Of a stretch of DNA of 64,000 bases, positions 40,632-48,997 are shown in pieces. The notes under the pieces were generated by a model, which saw nothing but the letters and a program-made list of their open reading frames with translations, had not been told where the DNA came from and ran no database searches. Source of the stretch: Auritidibacter ignavus (GTDB taxonomy: Bacteria; Actinomycetota; Actinomycetes; Actinomycetales; Micrococcaceae). The stretch is taken from NCBI RefSeq assembly GCF_003703835.1, contig NZ_RDQR01000003.1:62001-126000 (forward strand), given 5' to 3'. Within the stretch, counting starts at the first letter, position 1. Every line of letters starts with the position of its first letter. A program made the translations under genes and the position numbers.

Positions 40632-42026
40632 ATGGTACAAGGTTTCGACGTTGATCTGGTGGTGGTGGGCTCCGGTGGCGCTGGCATGGCGGCAGCCATT
40701 ACAGCCCGGCGGGCCGGCAAAGAGGTGTTGGTGATCGAGCGGGACACCCTCGGTGGCACCTGCGTGAACATCGGATGCGTCCCGTCCAAAACGCTGTTGG
40801 CCGCGGCCGGCACCCGGCAAGCCGCCCTGACCAACCCGTTCCCCGGGGTCCCCACCTCCGCCGCGGGCGTGGATCTGGGGTCGCTGGTCGGACAAAAAGA
40901 CCAGCTAATCACCCGGCTGCGAGACACCAAATACGCTGAGGTCGCGGCCGCGCATGGGTTCCAGATCCGCACCGGGGAGGCCTCCTTTGTTGATCCCGAC
41001 ACCCTGGTGGTGGATGGGACCCCGGTGACAGCCGGTTCGATTGTGCTGGCCACCGGCGCGGTGCCAGCCTTACCACAGGACGTGACCGGGTTGGACGAGG
41101 TGGACTATCTGACCTCGACCACGGCCATGGCACTGACCGAGCTGCCCGAGTCCATGATTATTATCGGCGGCGGCTACGTCGGCATCGAACAAGCCCAGCT
41201 TTTTGCCGACTTGGGCACCCGGGTGACGATCATCGGCCGGATAGCCCCCACCGCCGAGCCAGAAATGACCGCCATCCTCCGACAAACCCTGACCCTCGAT
41301 GGGATTACGGTGCTCGAAGAGCACGCCACCGGGGTGACCCAGGAGCATGACCAGATCCAGGTGGCCACCGCCTCGGGACGCAGCCTGTGTGCTGAGCGCC
41401 TGCTGGTGGCCACCGGCCGCCGCCCGTCCACCGAGCATCTCAACCTGCCCGCCGCAGGTATCACCACCGACCAGGAGGGATTCATCCTCGTCGATGACCA
41501 CCAGCGCACCACCAATGCGCGGGTCTTTGCTGCCGGTGACGTTACGGCGGCCCCGCAATATGTCTACGTCGCCGCGGCCACCGGCAAAGCTGCCGCGGCC
41601 AATGCCCTGCGCACCGATCCGCAAGTGCCGGCCACGAAAGTCGATTACACCGGCCTACCTGCCGTGATCTTCTCGCGCCCCCAACTGGCCACGGCCGGAC
41701 TGACCGAAGCCGCGGCCCGGAGAGCCGGGTACCGGTGTCACTCCCGGGTGCTGAGCTTCCAAGACCTGCCGCGCGCCTTAGTCAATCACGACACTTGCGG
41801 GGCGCTGAAGATGGTCGCCGAAACAAGAACCGACAAAATCCTGGGCATCAGCGCTATCGGCGATCACGCAGCAGAGCTCCTGCTCCCGGCAACTTATGCG
41901 ATCACCGCGGGGATGACCACCCGCCACCTCGCCGACACCTGGGCACCCTATCTGACCACCTCCGAAGCACTGCGCCTGGTGGCAGGCACCTTCCATGACG
42001 AGCTGCCCACGTCTTGTTGTGCCTGA
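40632..42026 (+). CDS. merA: Mercuric reductase
   Basis: 464 residues from the ATG at 40632 behind GAGG; the frame extends to a GTG at 40605, which overlaps the promoter region. Flavoprotein disulfide reductase with VVGSGGAGMAAAITARRAG, the redox pair GGTCVNIGCVPSK (about residues 41-53), an NAD(P) site IIIGGGYVGIEQAQ and C-terminal vicinal cysteines SCCA-end, which hand Hg(II) to the active site. It lacks the N-terminal heavy-metal-associated domain. It reduces Hg(II) to Hg(0) in the cytoplasm. No mer transporter or organomercurial lyase is nearby. Confidence 0.9.
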   Translation: MVQGFDVDLVVVGSGGAGMAAAITARRAGKEVLVIERDTLGGTCVNIGCVPSKTLLAAAGTRQAALTNPFPGVPTSAAGVDLGSLVGQKDQLITRLRDTKYAEVAAAHGFQIRTGEASFVDPDTLVVDGTPVTAGSIVLATGAVPALPQDVTGLDEVDYLTSTTAMALTELPESMIIIGGGYVGIEQAQLFADLGTRVTIIGRIAPTAEPEMTAILRQTLTLDGITVLEEHATGVTQEHDQIQVATASGRSLCAERLLVATGRRPSTEHLNLPAAGITTDQEGFILVDDHQRTTNARVFAAGDVTAAPQYVYVAAATGKAAAANALRTDPQVPATKVDYTGLPAVIFSRPQLATAGLTEAAARRAGYRCHSRVLSFQDLPRALVNHDTCGALKMVAETRTDKILGISAIGDHAAELLLPATYAITAGMTTRHLADTWAPYLTTSEALRLVAGTFHDELPTSCCA

Positions 42027-42033
42027 CCCTTTG

Positions 42034-42564
42034 TTATTCGGGGGTGTGGGGCAGGAAACTCAGTTGCTGGGCGTGGAAGGCGAAATGTTTCGTGGGGTAG
42101 GCGTAGAGGTCGGCCACGGTCATCACCGGCCGAAAAAATGGATCCCACCGGGTGGGAAACGCCATCTGCAGCCCCAAGGAGGCGTGGGACTCGGTTTCCA
42201 GGTTGGCGGCCAGCGTGGTCGTGACCCGACGCAACTTCCGGGCCATCCGGTGACGATTGTACACGCGCGATGCCGCCCAAGACCCCCAGTAATTGACCCA
42301 ATCAAAGGGCTTGGTCCCGGCATCGAGCAACCCAGCAAAGGCATTCCCCACGGACGGTGGCAACCGACCGAAACACTTGACGAGGGGCAGCAGGCGTCGG
42401 GTCACCATGTAACCGAACACCATGTGAAACAACAATTCTTCGTTGGTCCAGCGCGTACCGGCGCTTCGGCTACGCAACTCGGCGTCACCAGCCAGCGCGA
42501 GGAAGGTTTCCAGATCGCCACAGGCGTGCAGATATCCAACGGTGATCTCAGCACGGTCTATCAC
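42034..42564 (-). CDS. DinB-superfamily protein
   Basis: 176 residues from a GTG behind AAGAAGG. Four-helix DinB-like pattern: RAEITVGYLHACGDLETFLALAG, then TRWTNEELLFHMVFGYMVTRRLLP with a likely metal His, and a C-terminal KHFAFHAQQLSFLP with two His. DinB-fold proteins include thiol transferases and mycothiol-dependent enzymes. It is convergent with merA, with seven bases between stop codons, and the proximity suggests a thiol/metal role, which is inference. Its promoter must lie at 42565-42720. Confidence 0.65.
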   Translation of the reverse strand: MIDRAEITVGYLHACGDLETFLALAGDAELRSRSAGTRWTNEELLFHMVFGYMVTRRLLPLVKCFGRLPPSVGNAFAGLLDAGTKPFDWVNYWGSWAASRVYNRHRMARKLRRVTTTLAANLETESHASLGLQMAFPTRWDPFFRPVMTVADLYAYPTKHFAFHAQQLSFLPHTPE

Positions 42565-42723
42565 GGTGACCTTCTTCGGTCCGGAGCGGGGTCTTGCTCG
42601 CCTTGTCCTTTTATTATGGACTGCATTTCAACCTGTCTTGGCAGCATAGTTGCGCACACGTACGCAGCATCTAATCGGGCATAGCATGTCTGACAGATCT
42701 CTGCCTCCCATAGGAGCCCCACC

Positions 42724-43062
42724 ATGCGATGCCACCTGATCACCGCCACCACGCTCGCCATCGCCGCCAGCGCCCTGCTCACCGGCTGTAGTGGCGACAG
42801 CCTCGAGGGCACCTACCTCGACGCCAAGGAGGGCCGATACATGCTCGTCCTCGGCGAGGACAGCACCTGCGGCCACCAGGAGCGGACCAACCCGCAGGCC
42901 GAGATCGACGATGACTGTTCCTGGACCCGCAACGGCGATGAGCTGACCTTCGTCGGACTCATGAGCTACAACGTCTACGGCACGGTCAACGACGACGGCT
43001 CGATCACCATCCCGCACCAGAACCACGTCAGCTCGAAGCTACTGCAGAAGCAGGAGAGCTGA
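42724..43062 (+). CDS. Small secreted lipoprotein, unknown function
   Basis: 112 residues from an ATG behind AGGAG. The N-terminus is a lipoprotein signal with lipobox LLTGC (Cys at residue 22). The mature part is a small, probably beta-rich domain (LEGTYLDAKEGRYMLVLGEDSTC, then DDDCSWTRNGDELTFVGL, GTVNDDGSITIP) with two cysteines that may be disulfide-bonded. No family name is supported. A hairpin terminator follows at 43073. Confidence 0.7.
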   Translation: MRCHLITATTLAIAASALLTGCSGDSLEGTYLDAKEGRYMLVLGEDSTCGHQERTNPQAEIDDDCSWTRNGDELTFVGLMSYNVYGTVNDDGSITIPHQNHVSSKLLQKQES

Positions 43063-43072
43063 GCGTGATCAC

Positions 43073-43117
43073 GAGACCCCCGGGGAGCATCCGCTCGCTC
43101 CTCGAGGGTCTCTTTCT
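43073..43117 (+). terminator. Composite terminator hairpin after the lipoprotein gene
   Basis: GAGACCC (43073-43079) pairs with GGGTCTC (43106-43112) around a further inner stem GGGGAGC/GCTCCTC, followed by TTTCTT. Confidence 0.65.
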
Positions 43118-43155
43118 TGATCTGCGTGAATGCAGGAGTCGTGGGATAATGAAGC

Positions 43156-44004
43156 ATGCGCATCAAAGACTTCTTCGAGGAGCCAGCGGGGACTGACAAC
43201 CCCTGGGATTCATCGAAGCCGGTTCTCAACGCCGACCTGATCACCCAGCTCGCACAGGGCACCGCTTACGACCCGAACCCGCTGGAGACCGCGCTCGAGC
43301 TCACCAGGCTCGTCCGAGCAGAGTACGAGTCCTACGGCACCGAGAAGTCGCACCTGCGGACCGACGAGGACGAGGCGAGGGCCGCACTCAAGGCGCTCCG
43401 CATGCTCCTCAAGCGGAGGGGCATCGTCTTCGACCCTCCATGGCGTGACTTCTCGTCCTTCCACAGTCACTGGATCGCTGAAGGTGCCTATGGGAAGTGG
43501 CAAGCCCGCCGCGACATCATCGAGAAGGTGTTTCGGCCAATCCAGGATCAGCTTGAGGAGGCCGAAGAGTGGCAGTTCCTTGGCGAACTGGCCGAAGGCA
43601 TCTCGCCGCACGGCGATCTCGGCTGGACTGACGTCGACGATCACATCTCACAGCTACGGCAGCGCTTCAGGTCAGCCTCCACGCCTGTCGACTACAAGGA
43701 TGTGGGCAACCGTTGCGTCGGCGTCCTCGAGGCGCTCAGCGCCCACGTCTACGATCCTGAGGTGCACTGCCCTCCGGTACTCTCAGAGCCTCCGGTCGAC
43801 AAGACCGACATCCGCATCGGCGCGTACATCGACCACCGTCTGCCCGGCAAGTCCAATGAGGAGCTGCGGGGGCTGACCAAGAAGGCGTCGGCTCTCGCCC
43901 ACAAGATGAAGCACTCACCGAAGGCCGACCGGACCACGACCGGCATCACCGCGGATGCCGTGATCCTGCTGGCGAACATCTTGCGTCGACTCGAGGAGGG
44001 CTGA
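43156..44004 (+). CDS. Possible abortive-infection-type defence protein
   Basis: 282 residues. The N-terminal 110 residues are charged and mixed, with FFEEPAGTDNPWDSSKPVL and a helical ETALELTRLVRAEYESYG. The C-terminal part (DYKDVGNRCVGVLEALSAHVYDP, then LRGLTKKASALAHKMKH and TTGITADAVILLANILRRLEEG) has the form seen at the ends of Abi-type and related defence proteins. I cannot identify a nuclease or toxin motif. It stands alone in the island, between a terminator and the second cadD module. Treat the defence role as a hypothesis. Confidence 0.5.
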   Translation: MRIKDFFEEPAGTDNPWDSSKPVLNADLITQLAQGTAYDPNPLETALELTRLVRAEYESYGTEKSHLRTDEDEARAALKALRMLLKRRGIVFDPPWRDFSSFHSHWIAEGAYGKWQARRDIIEKVFRPIQDQLEEAEEWQFLGELAEGISPHGDLGWTDVDDHISQLRQRFRSASTPVDYKDVGNRCVGVLEALSAHVYDPEVHCPPVLSEPPVDKTDIRIGAYIDHRLPGKSNEELRGLTKKASALAHKMKHSPKADRTTTGITADAVILLANILRRLEEG

Positions 44005-44224
44005 GGTCCTCCACGCAGACCGGGGCGCCCGTCGATCCTCCTCCGTCGGATCACCGGGCATCGGGAGGTGTGGTTGTGGCTTCGTTCGCTTCGTGGCGGG
44101 GTTTTTGCAACGCTCCGTGGCGGTCTTGTTGCCGCGATCACCCAGGACTGGCTGCAGGTAGGTGTCGCGGTCTGAACCGAGAGGGGTGCGCCCGGTCGGG
44201 GCCGTTTGGAGCGCTGCCGCTACG

Positions 44225-44827
44225 TCAGAGTCCGAAGGCTCCGCCGCTGACGAGGATCACGATGCCGAGGCCGATGAGAACGATGGGGAAGAGGATGTGC
44301 TCCCAGCGTTCGAGCACTTCGGCGATCGGGGGGCGGGTGGCGACGAACTTTGCCAGGGCCACCAGGACCGCGACGAGCGCGAGGAAGACGATGCAGTAGG
44401 CGACTACTGCGAGAGGTTCCACGCTGAGGAAGACAGGGGTGTAGACGCCGATGTTGTCGCCGCCGTTGGCAAAGGTGACGCCTGCGACTGTCCACACGCC
44501 GACCTTCTTGCCGGCAACCTTGGCCTCGTCGTCATCGTCGTCATCGTCTCCGCGCCAGGCCTGCCATGCGGCCCAGAGGCCGAGGCCCAGAGGAATGAGA
44601 CCGAAGTACGGGATGGCTGCCGAGGGCAGGAATGCTCCGGCGCCGATGGTCACCAGGACCGAGGCACCGAGGATGCCGGCGAATCCGAGGTACTGGCCGG
44701 CCAAAATGCGGGCGGTAGTGCCGCGCTGGCCTGCCCCTCGCGCGAAGAAGAGGGAGAGCACGATGATGTCGTCGATGTTGGTCGCTGCGAACAGGCCCAT
44801 CGCCTGCAAGACCGAGGTGAGGATCAT
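44225..44827 (-). CDS. cadD: CadD-family cadmium resistance transporter (copy 2)
   Basis: 200 residues from the ATG at 44827, overlapping the cmtR stop in an ATGA. Same family marks as copy 1: ATNIDDIIVLSLFF, PYFGLIPLGLGLW, DDDDDDDEAK acidic loop, VTFANGGDNIGVYTPVF, ERWEHILFPIVLIGLG. It differs from copy 1 at about three residues in ten, so it is an older paralog or an independent acquisition, not a recent duplication. Inverted relative to copy 1. Confidence 0.9.
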   Translation of the reverse strand: MILTSVLQAMGLFAATNIDDIIVLSLFFARGAGQRGTTARILAGQYLGFAGILGASVLVTIGAGAFLPSAAIPYFGLIPLGLGLWAAWQAWRGDDDDDDDEAKVAGKKVGVWTVAGVTFANGGDNIGVYTPVFLSVEPLAVVAYCIVFLALVAVLVALAKFVATRPPIAEVLERWEHILFPIVLIGLGIVILVSGGAFGL

Positions 44828-45183
44828 GCGCCCTCCCCAGCTGCGTCGCATCCGGGAAGCGAGCAGGCGGGATCGATGCACGGGGCGTCTTCGTCCACTG
44901 CCAGGGTGGCATCGACCAGTGCCGTTAGCGCCTGCGCCAGGTGCGAATCGGCGATCTCATATCGTGTCCGACGACCCTCGGGCTCGGAGACGACGATCCC
45001 GCAATCGCGCAGGCATGCCAGATGGTTGGACACGTTCGGGCGTGTCAGGTCCAGATCTCGGGCCAGTTCCGCCGGGTAAGCGGGATGGTCGAGCAGGGTC
45101 AAGATGATCCGGGATCGAGTGGGGTCGGCCAGTGCACGACCCAGGCGGTTCATCACGTCGAGACGCGAAGCAATAGTCAGCAT
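44824..45183 (-). CDS. cmtR: ArsR/SmtB-family cadmium/lead sensor, CmtR-like (copy 2)
   Basis: 119 residues from the ATG at 45183. The metal ligands are conserved: NHLACLRDCG and APCIDPACSLPGC. The upstream block at 45190-45210 is nearly the same as that before copy 1. Read on the minus strand, TATAGT ends eight bases before the ATG, so this gene too is probably leaderless. It is coupled to cadD copy 2. Two sensors of the same type on one island could cross-regulate. Confidence 0.88.
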   Translation of the reverse strand: MLTIASRLDVMNRLGRALADPTRSRIILTLLDHPAYPAELARDLDLTRPNVSNHLACLRDCGIVVSEPEGRRTRYEIADSHLAQALTALVDATLAVDEDAPCIDPACSLPGCDAAGEGA

Positions 45184-45189
45184 GAACTT

Positions 45190-45210
45190 AACTATACAGC
45201 AGGTACTGAA
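45190..45210 (-). promoter_or_regulatory. Promoter/operator block of the second cmtR-cadD pair
   Basis: On the minus strand this 21-base block matches 39118-39138 except for two adjacent positions. It includes TATAGT as -10 next to the ATG at 45183. Conservation next to diverged genes marks a functional operator. Confidence 0.6.
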
Positions 45211-45245
45211 CACTCGGTCACAGGCGTCAGCCCAGATCGCATGCC

Positions 45246-45642
45246 CGTAAGGGGATCCTTCACCGTACGTCGACTGGCGCGCTCGCTCCCGGACGCGAGG
45301 GACACCGCCGACGAGCTCACCATCAAGGGAGTGGCGCTCAGTCTCGGAGGCAGCGTCTACGACCCCAACGATGCCGTCGGCCGGTTGCTGTTCAACGTGC
45401 TCGGCATGGTGGCCGAGTTTGAGGCGGACCTCATCCGCCTGTGCACCCGCGAGGGCATGGCCATCGCCAGATCCAAGGGCAAACTCAAAGGCAAGAAGCC
45501 CAAGCTCTCGCCCTCTCAGCGCAAGCACCTGCTGACGCTGCACGCCGCCGGCGAACACACCCAAGCCGAGCTCGCCGAGCTGTTCAACGTCTCCCGCACC
45601 ACCATCTACCGCGAGCTGCGCCGCACCACGGCCGCCACCTGA
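45246..45642 (+). pseudogene. Serine resolvase/invertase, C-terminal part only
   Basis: Resolvase-family sequence begins around RRLARSLPDARDTADELTIKG and continues through LGGSVYDPNDAVGRLLFN, VLGMVAEFEADLIRLCTREGM and a C-terminal helix-turn-helix (AELAELFNVSRTTIYRELRR). The N-terminal catalytic part with the active serine is missing; the open frame upstream is unrelated sequence from the cmtR promoter side. It is therefore a Tn3-type or plasmid resolvase remnant. It marks a rearrangement joint between the second cadmium module and the arsenic block. Confidence 0.75.
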
Positions 45643-45699
45643 TCGCGCCTGCACCGCCACTGAGAGATCACAGAAACCCGCCACCAAGCCATCACATCC

Positions 45700-46080
45700 A
45701 CAGCTCTTGTCCCTTGTGACCTTCACGCCCATCTTGGAGCCGACCCCCTTGATGAGGTTGCTGATGAGCGTCGGGGCGACGATCACCGAGGCGACGAGCG
45801 CCGAGATGCCGCCTGCGATCCAGACGTTCTCGAAGATCCCCATCGCCTGCGTCAACAGCAGCCGCACGACCATGAAGCCGACGGTGTAGAGCGCCGCCAT
45901 GAGCGCGAGCCGCCAGATGGGCGAGCGGGCCTGGAACGCCTGGAACTCGCGCCATGCCGTGCGCAGGGCACCCTTCGTCTCGCGGAAGTCGGGCCGTCAT
46001 CCTCCGGCAGCACCAGTAGCCCTGCCTTGAGCATGAGGCCGACGAACTGGAACCCTCGCGGGAGCAGCGTGGAACCGCTA
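45700..46080 (-). pseudogene. Remnant of a membrane protein gene, frameshifted
   Basis: Minus-strand sequence in one frame reads FQFVGLMLKAGLLVLPEDDG (46060-46000) and, after an apparent one-base loss near 45990, continues in another frame as ALRTAWREFQAFQARSPIW, then LALMAALYTVGFMVVRLLL and IAGGISALVASVIVAPTLIS. It then runs into unrelated sequence near 45710. The parts together look like one membrane protein with three or more helices. No family is recognised. No ribosome binding site or intact start is seen, so it is probably debris from a transferred element. Confidence 0.5.
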
Positions 46081-46112
46081 CGCCGCCCTGCGCCGCTGAA
46101 CCCCGAATCTCC

Positions 46113-46496
46113 TCAGCAGGAGCACGCGGGAGTGTCAGTGCTCAGTGTCTGCGGGTCGAGCGCGGCCGAGAGCATCCCCAGGATCTCGGGAACGACCGCG
46201 TAGTAGGCCCACTTGCCGCGCTGCTCACGCGTGACCAGGCCGGCGTCGACGAGCTGCTTCATGTGATGCGAGACCGTGGGCTGGGAGAGGCCGACAGGCT
46301 CGGTCAGATCGCACACACACGCCTCCCCGCCGGACTGCGCAGCGATCATCGACACCAACCGCACCCTCGTGGGATCACCGAGGGCCTTGAACATCCGCGC
46401 CAACTGCTGCGCATCCTCGACCGCGAGCACCCCACCCGTGACGGGGGCGCAACATCCTCCCGTGTCGGTCGCGACCAGCGACAGTGAGATCGGCAT
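46113..46496 (-). CDS. arsR: ArsR-family arsenic repressor (copy 1)
   Basis: 127 residues from the ATG at 46496. Winged-helix core with ARMFKALGDPTRVRLVSMIAAQ, then ACVCDLTEPVGLSQPTVSHHMKQL, where the CVC pair near the recognition helix is the common As(III) site. The extra N-terminal GGCC and C-terminal ACSC cysteines may add metal ligands. It is divergent from arsM, sharing an inter-gene dyad operator (46518-46551). Released by arsenite. Confidence 0.9.
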   Translation of the reverse strand: MPISLSLVATDTGGCCAPVTGGVLAVEDAQQLARMFKALGDPTRVRLVSMIAAQSGGEACVCDLTEPVGLSQPTVSHHMKQLVDAGLVTREQRGKWAYYAVVPEILGMLSAALDPQTLSTDTPACSC

Positions 46497-46517
46497 GCCC
46501 TCGACCCTACGCCATGC

Positions 46518-46551
46518 ATTGACAACTGTCGATACATCGACGAGCATCAAT
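46518..46551. promoter_or_regulatory. ArsR operator between arsR and arsM
   Basis: Symmetric pattern ATTGA-N6-TCGAT-AC-ATCGA-N6-TCAAT spans 46518-46551. TTGACA at 46519-46524 overlaps its left end and could be the -35 for arsM. It controls both divergent genes. Confidence 0.75.
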
Positions 46552-46587
46552 ATGTAGTCGGGGTACCCGCGGGAAATGGAGCAGGCA

Positions 46588-47418
46588 ATGAGCGAGAACG
46601 AGAATACCGAGCTGCGTGAGCAGGTCCGCGCCCGCTACGCCCAGGCCGCGACCGCGGTCACCACCGGCACCTGCAACGCCGACCTCCTCACCGAGGAGAC
46701 CCCCGTCTCCTCGTGCTGTTCCAGCACGACTGCCGCCGAGGGCACTGAGCCGGATTCGGGTTCGTGCTGTGCTCCGACCGAGCGGAGCTTCGGCGCGGGC
46801 CTCTACGACGAGGCGACCGCCGCCGGACTCCCATTGGAGGCGGTCGAGGCCAGCCTGGGCTGCGGCAATCCCACGGCGGTCGCCGAACTCCACAAGGGTG
46901 AGCGCGTCCTCGACCTCGGCTCCGGTGGCGGCCTCGATGTGCTGCTCCCCGCCCGCAGGGTCGGTAAGTCGGGGTTCGCCTATGGGGTGGACATGACCGA
47001 CGAGATGCTCCCGCTGGCCGAGAAGAACAAGAACGAGGCCGGGGCGGAGAACGTCGAGTTCCTCAAGGGCACCATCGAGGACATATCGCTTTCGGGCGGG
47101 TCGGTGGATGTGGTGATCTCCAACTGCGTCATCAACCTCTCCACCGACAAGCCCGCCGACCTTGCCGAGATGTTCCGCGTCCTCGCGCCGGGTGGCCGTA
47201 TCGGGGCCTCCGATGTCGTCGCCGAAGACCCCCTCACCCCCGAAGAGCGTGCTGAGCGCGGTTCCTACGTTGGGTGTATCGCCGGAGCCCTGTCGAAGAC
47301 CGAGTACCTCGACGGCCTCGCCAAGGCGGGGTTCACGGGTGCGAGCGTGGAGTTCACGCACGAGCCCGCGGACGGGATGCACGCCGCGATCATCCGCGCC
47401 ACTAAGCCTACGAACTAA
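46588..47418 (+). CDS. arsM: Arsenite S-adenosylmethionine methyltransferase
   Basis: 276 residues from the ATG at 46588, six bases after GGAG. N-terminal Cys pairs (SSCCSS and GSCCAP), then a class I methyltransferase fold with LDLGSGGGLDVLLPARRVG (SAM loop, about residues 108-126), ISNCVINL with a conserved Cys that binds As(III), and YVGCIAGAL with another. It methylates arsenite to MAs and DMAs species in the cytoplasm. Followed by the ACR3 pump 38 bases downstream. Confidence 0.93.
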   Translation: MSENENTELREQVRARYAQAATAVTTGTCNADLLTEETPVSSCCSSTTAAEGTEPDSGSCCAPTERSFGAGLYDEATAAGLPLEAVEASLGCGNPTAVAELHKGERVLDLGSGGGLDVLLPARRVGKSGFAYGVDMTDEMLPLAEKNKNEAGAENVEFLKGTIEDISLSGGSVDVVISNCVINLSTDKPADLAEMFRVLAPGGRIGASDVVAEDPLTPEERAERGSYVGCIAGALSKTEYLDGLAKAGFTGASVEFTHEPADGMHAAIIRATKPTN

Positions 47419-47456
47419 CCGCATACCCCGAGCTGACGAGGAGACTGAGCAGCACG

Positions 47457-48575
47457 ATGCCGGCACCCCCGAACACCAAGAGCACGAACACCCCAGCGCC
47501 TGCGGCTGCGGCGAGGCGGCAGTTGTCGACGTTGGATAAGTGGCTGCCGGTCTGGATCGGGCTGGCGATGATCGCCGGCCTCCTCCTGGGCCGCTTCATC
47601 CCCGCCCTGGCTGACGTGCTCACGAGGATGGAGGTCGCCGGCATCTCGGTGCCGATCGGACTGGGCCTGCTGGTGATGATGTACCCGGTGCTCGCGAAAG
47701 TCCGCTACGACAAGATCGCCGCCGTCATCGGCGACAAGAAACTCCTGGTGTCCTCGCTGGTGCTGAACTGGCTGCTCGGCCCCGCGGTCATGTTCGCCCT
47801 CGCCTGGCTGTTCCTGCCCGATCTGCCCGAGTACCGCACCGGCCTCATCATCGTCGGTCTCGCCCGCTGTATCGCGATGGTGGTGATCTGGAACGACCTG
47901 GCCTGCGGCGACCGGGAAGCGACCGCGGTGCTGGTCGCGATCAACTCGATCTTCCAGGTCGTGATGTTCTCCGTGCTCGGATGGTTCTACCTCACCGTGC
48001 TTCCTGGTTGGCTGGGCCTGGACACCCAGGGCCTGGACGTCTCGGTCGGGCAGATCGCCCTCAACGTGCTCGTCTTCCTCGGCGTACCGCTGGTCGCGGG
48101 GTTCGCGACCCGCTGGATCGGCGAGAAACGCAAGGGCCGCGCCTGGTACGAAGAGAAGTTCATCCCGCGCGTCGGGCCGTGGGCGCTCTACGGGCTGCTG
48201 TTCACGATCGTGCTGCTCTTCGCCCTCCAAGGCGAAACCATCACGCAGAATCCCCTCGATGTCGCGAGGATCGCGTTGCCGCTGCTGGTCTACTTCGCGT
48301 TCATGTGGTTCGCAGGCCTCCTGCTCGGCAAGGGCATCGGCCTCGGCTACGCCCGATCCACCACGCTGGCATTCACCGCGGCGGGCAACAACTTCGAACT
48401 CGCCATCGCCGTCGCCATCGGCACCTTCGGCGCAACCAGTGGGCAGGCGCTGGCCGGGGTGGTCGGCCCGTTGATCGAGGTGCCTGTCCTCGTCGCTCTC
48501 GTCTACGTCTCCCTGTGGGCTGCACGCCGCTGGTTCCACACCGACCCCTACCAGACAGAAACGAGCCCCCGATGA
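47457..48575 (+). CDS. arsB: Arsenite efflux pump, ACR3 family
   Basis: 372 residues. About ten hydrophobic helices. The signature GLARCIAMVVIWNDLACGD (about residues 137-155) contains the conserved Cys of ACR3, and NSIFQVVMFSVLGWFYLTVLP and TTLAFTAAGNNFELAIAVAIG are typical. It extrudes As(III) using the proton gradient. The stop overlaps arsC in an ATGA. The symbol acr3 is used as often as arsB for this family. Confidence 0.93.
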   Translation: MPAPPNTKSTNTPAPAAAARRQLSTLDKWLPVWIGLAMIAGLLLGRFIPALADVLTRMEVAGISVPIGLGLLVMMYPVLAKVRYDKIAAVIGDKKLLVSSLVLNWLLGPAVMFALAWLFLPDLPEYRTGLIIVGLARCIAMVVIWNDLACGDREATAVLVAINSIFQVVMFSVLGWFYLTVLPGWLGLDTQGLDVSVGQIALNVLVFLGVPLVAGFATRWIGEKRKGRAWYEEKFIPRVGPWALYGLLFTIVLLFALQGETITQNPLDVARIALPLLVYFAFMWFAGLLLGKGIGLGYARSTTLAFTAAGNNFELAIAVAIGTFGATSGQALAGVVGPLIEVPVLVALVYVSLWAARRWFHTDPYQTETSPR

Positions 48576-48997
48576 CCACCGATACCCCTCCGACGGTGTT
48601 GTTCGTCTGCGTCCACAACGCCGGACGCTCCCAGATGGCCGCCGCCTTCCTCACCCACCACGCGGCGGGCCGCATCGCGGTCCGCTCCGCTGGGTCGGAG
48701 CCCGCCCACCAGCTCAACCCGGCCGTGGTCGAGGCCATGCGCGAGGTCGGCATCGACATCACCGCCGAGCGGCCCAAGCTGCTGACCACCGACGCGGTGC
48801 AGACCGCTGATGTCGTCATCACCATGGGGTGCGGCGATACCTGCCCGTTTCTCCCCGGCAAGCGCTACGAGGACTGGCAGCTCGACGACCCCGCAGGGCG
48901 TGGGCTCGACGCCGTGCGTACTATCCGGAACGAGATCGAGACCCGCGTCCGCGTCCTCATCGCCGAACTGCTCGTTCCTCAGGAGACCGATGAGTGA
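48572..48997 (+). CDS. arsC: Arsenate reductase, low-molecular-weight phosphatase type
   Basis: 141 residues from the ATG at 48572. The active-site loop is VCVHNAGRSQM (C-x5-R), and later cysteines TMGCGDTCPFLPGKRY provide the resolving thiols. It reduces As(V) to As(III) for export by ACR3, with thioredoxin or mycothiol recycling. It overlaps the ACR3 gene and the following monooxygenase gene (by eight bases), showing tight coupling. A broken second copy is at 51673-51888. Confidence 0.92.
   Translation: MTTDTPPTVLFVCVHNAGRSQMAAAFLTHHAAGRIAVRSAGSEPAHQLNPAVVEAMREVGIDITAERPKLLTTDAVQTADVVITMGCGDTCPFLPGKRYEDWQLDDPAGRGLDAVRTIRNEIETRVRVLIAELLVPQETDE

Noticed and set aside
44162-45079. 305-codon rightward frame across the second cadD-cmtR pair
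   Set aside because: Antisense to two well-identified genes; acidic low-complexity translation of reverse-complement codons.
47415-48539. 374-codon leftward frame opposite the ACR3 pump gene
   Set aside because: Its composition (Gln, Arg, Glu, His, Asp rich) is that of an antisense shadow of a GC-rich membrane-protein gene. The plus-strand ACR3 gene is unambiguous.
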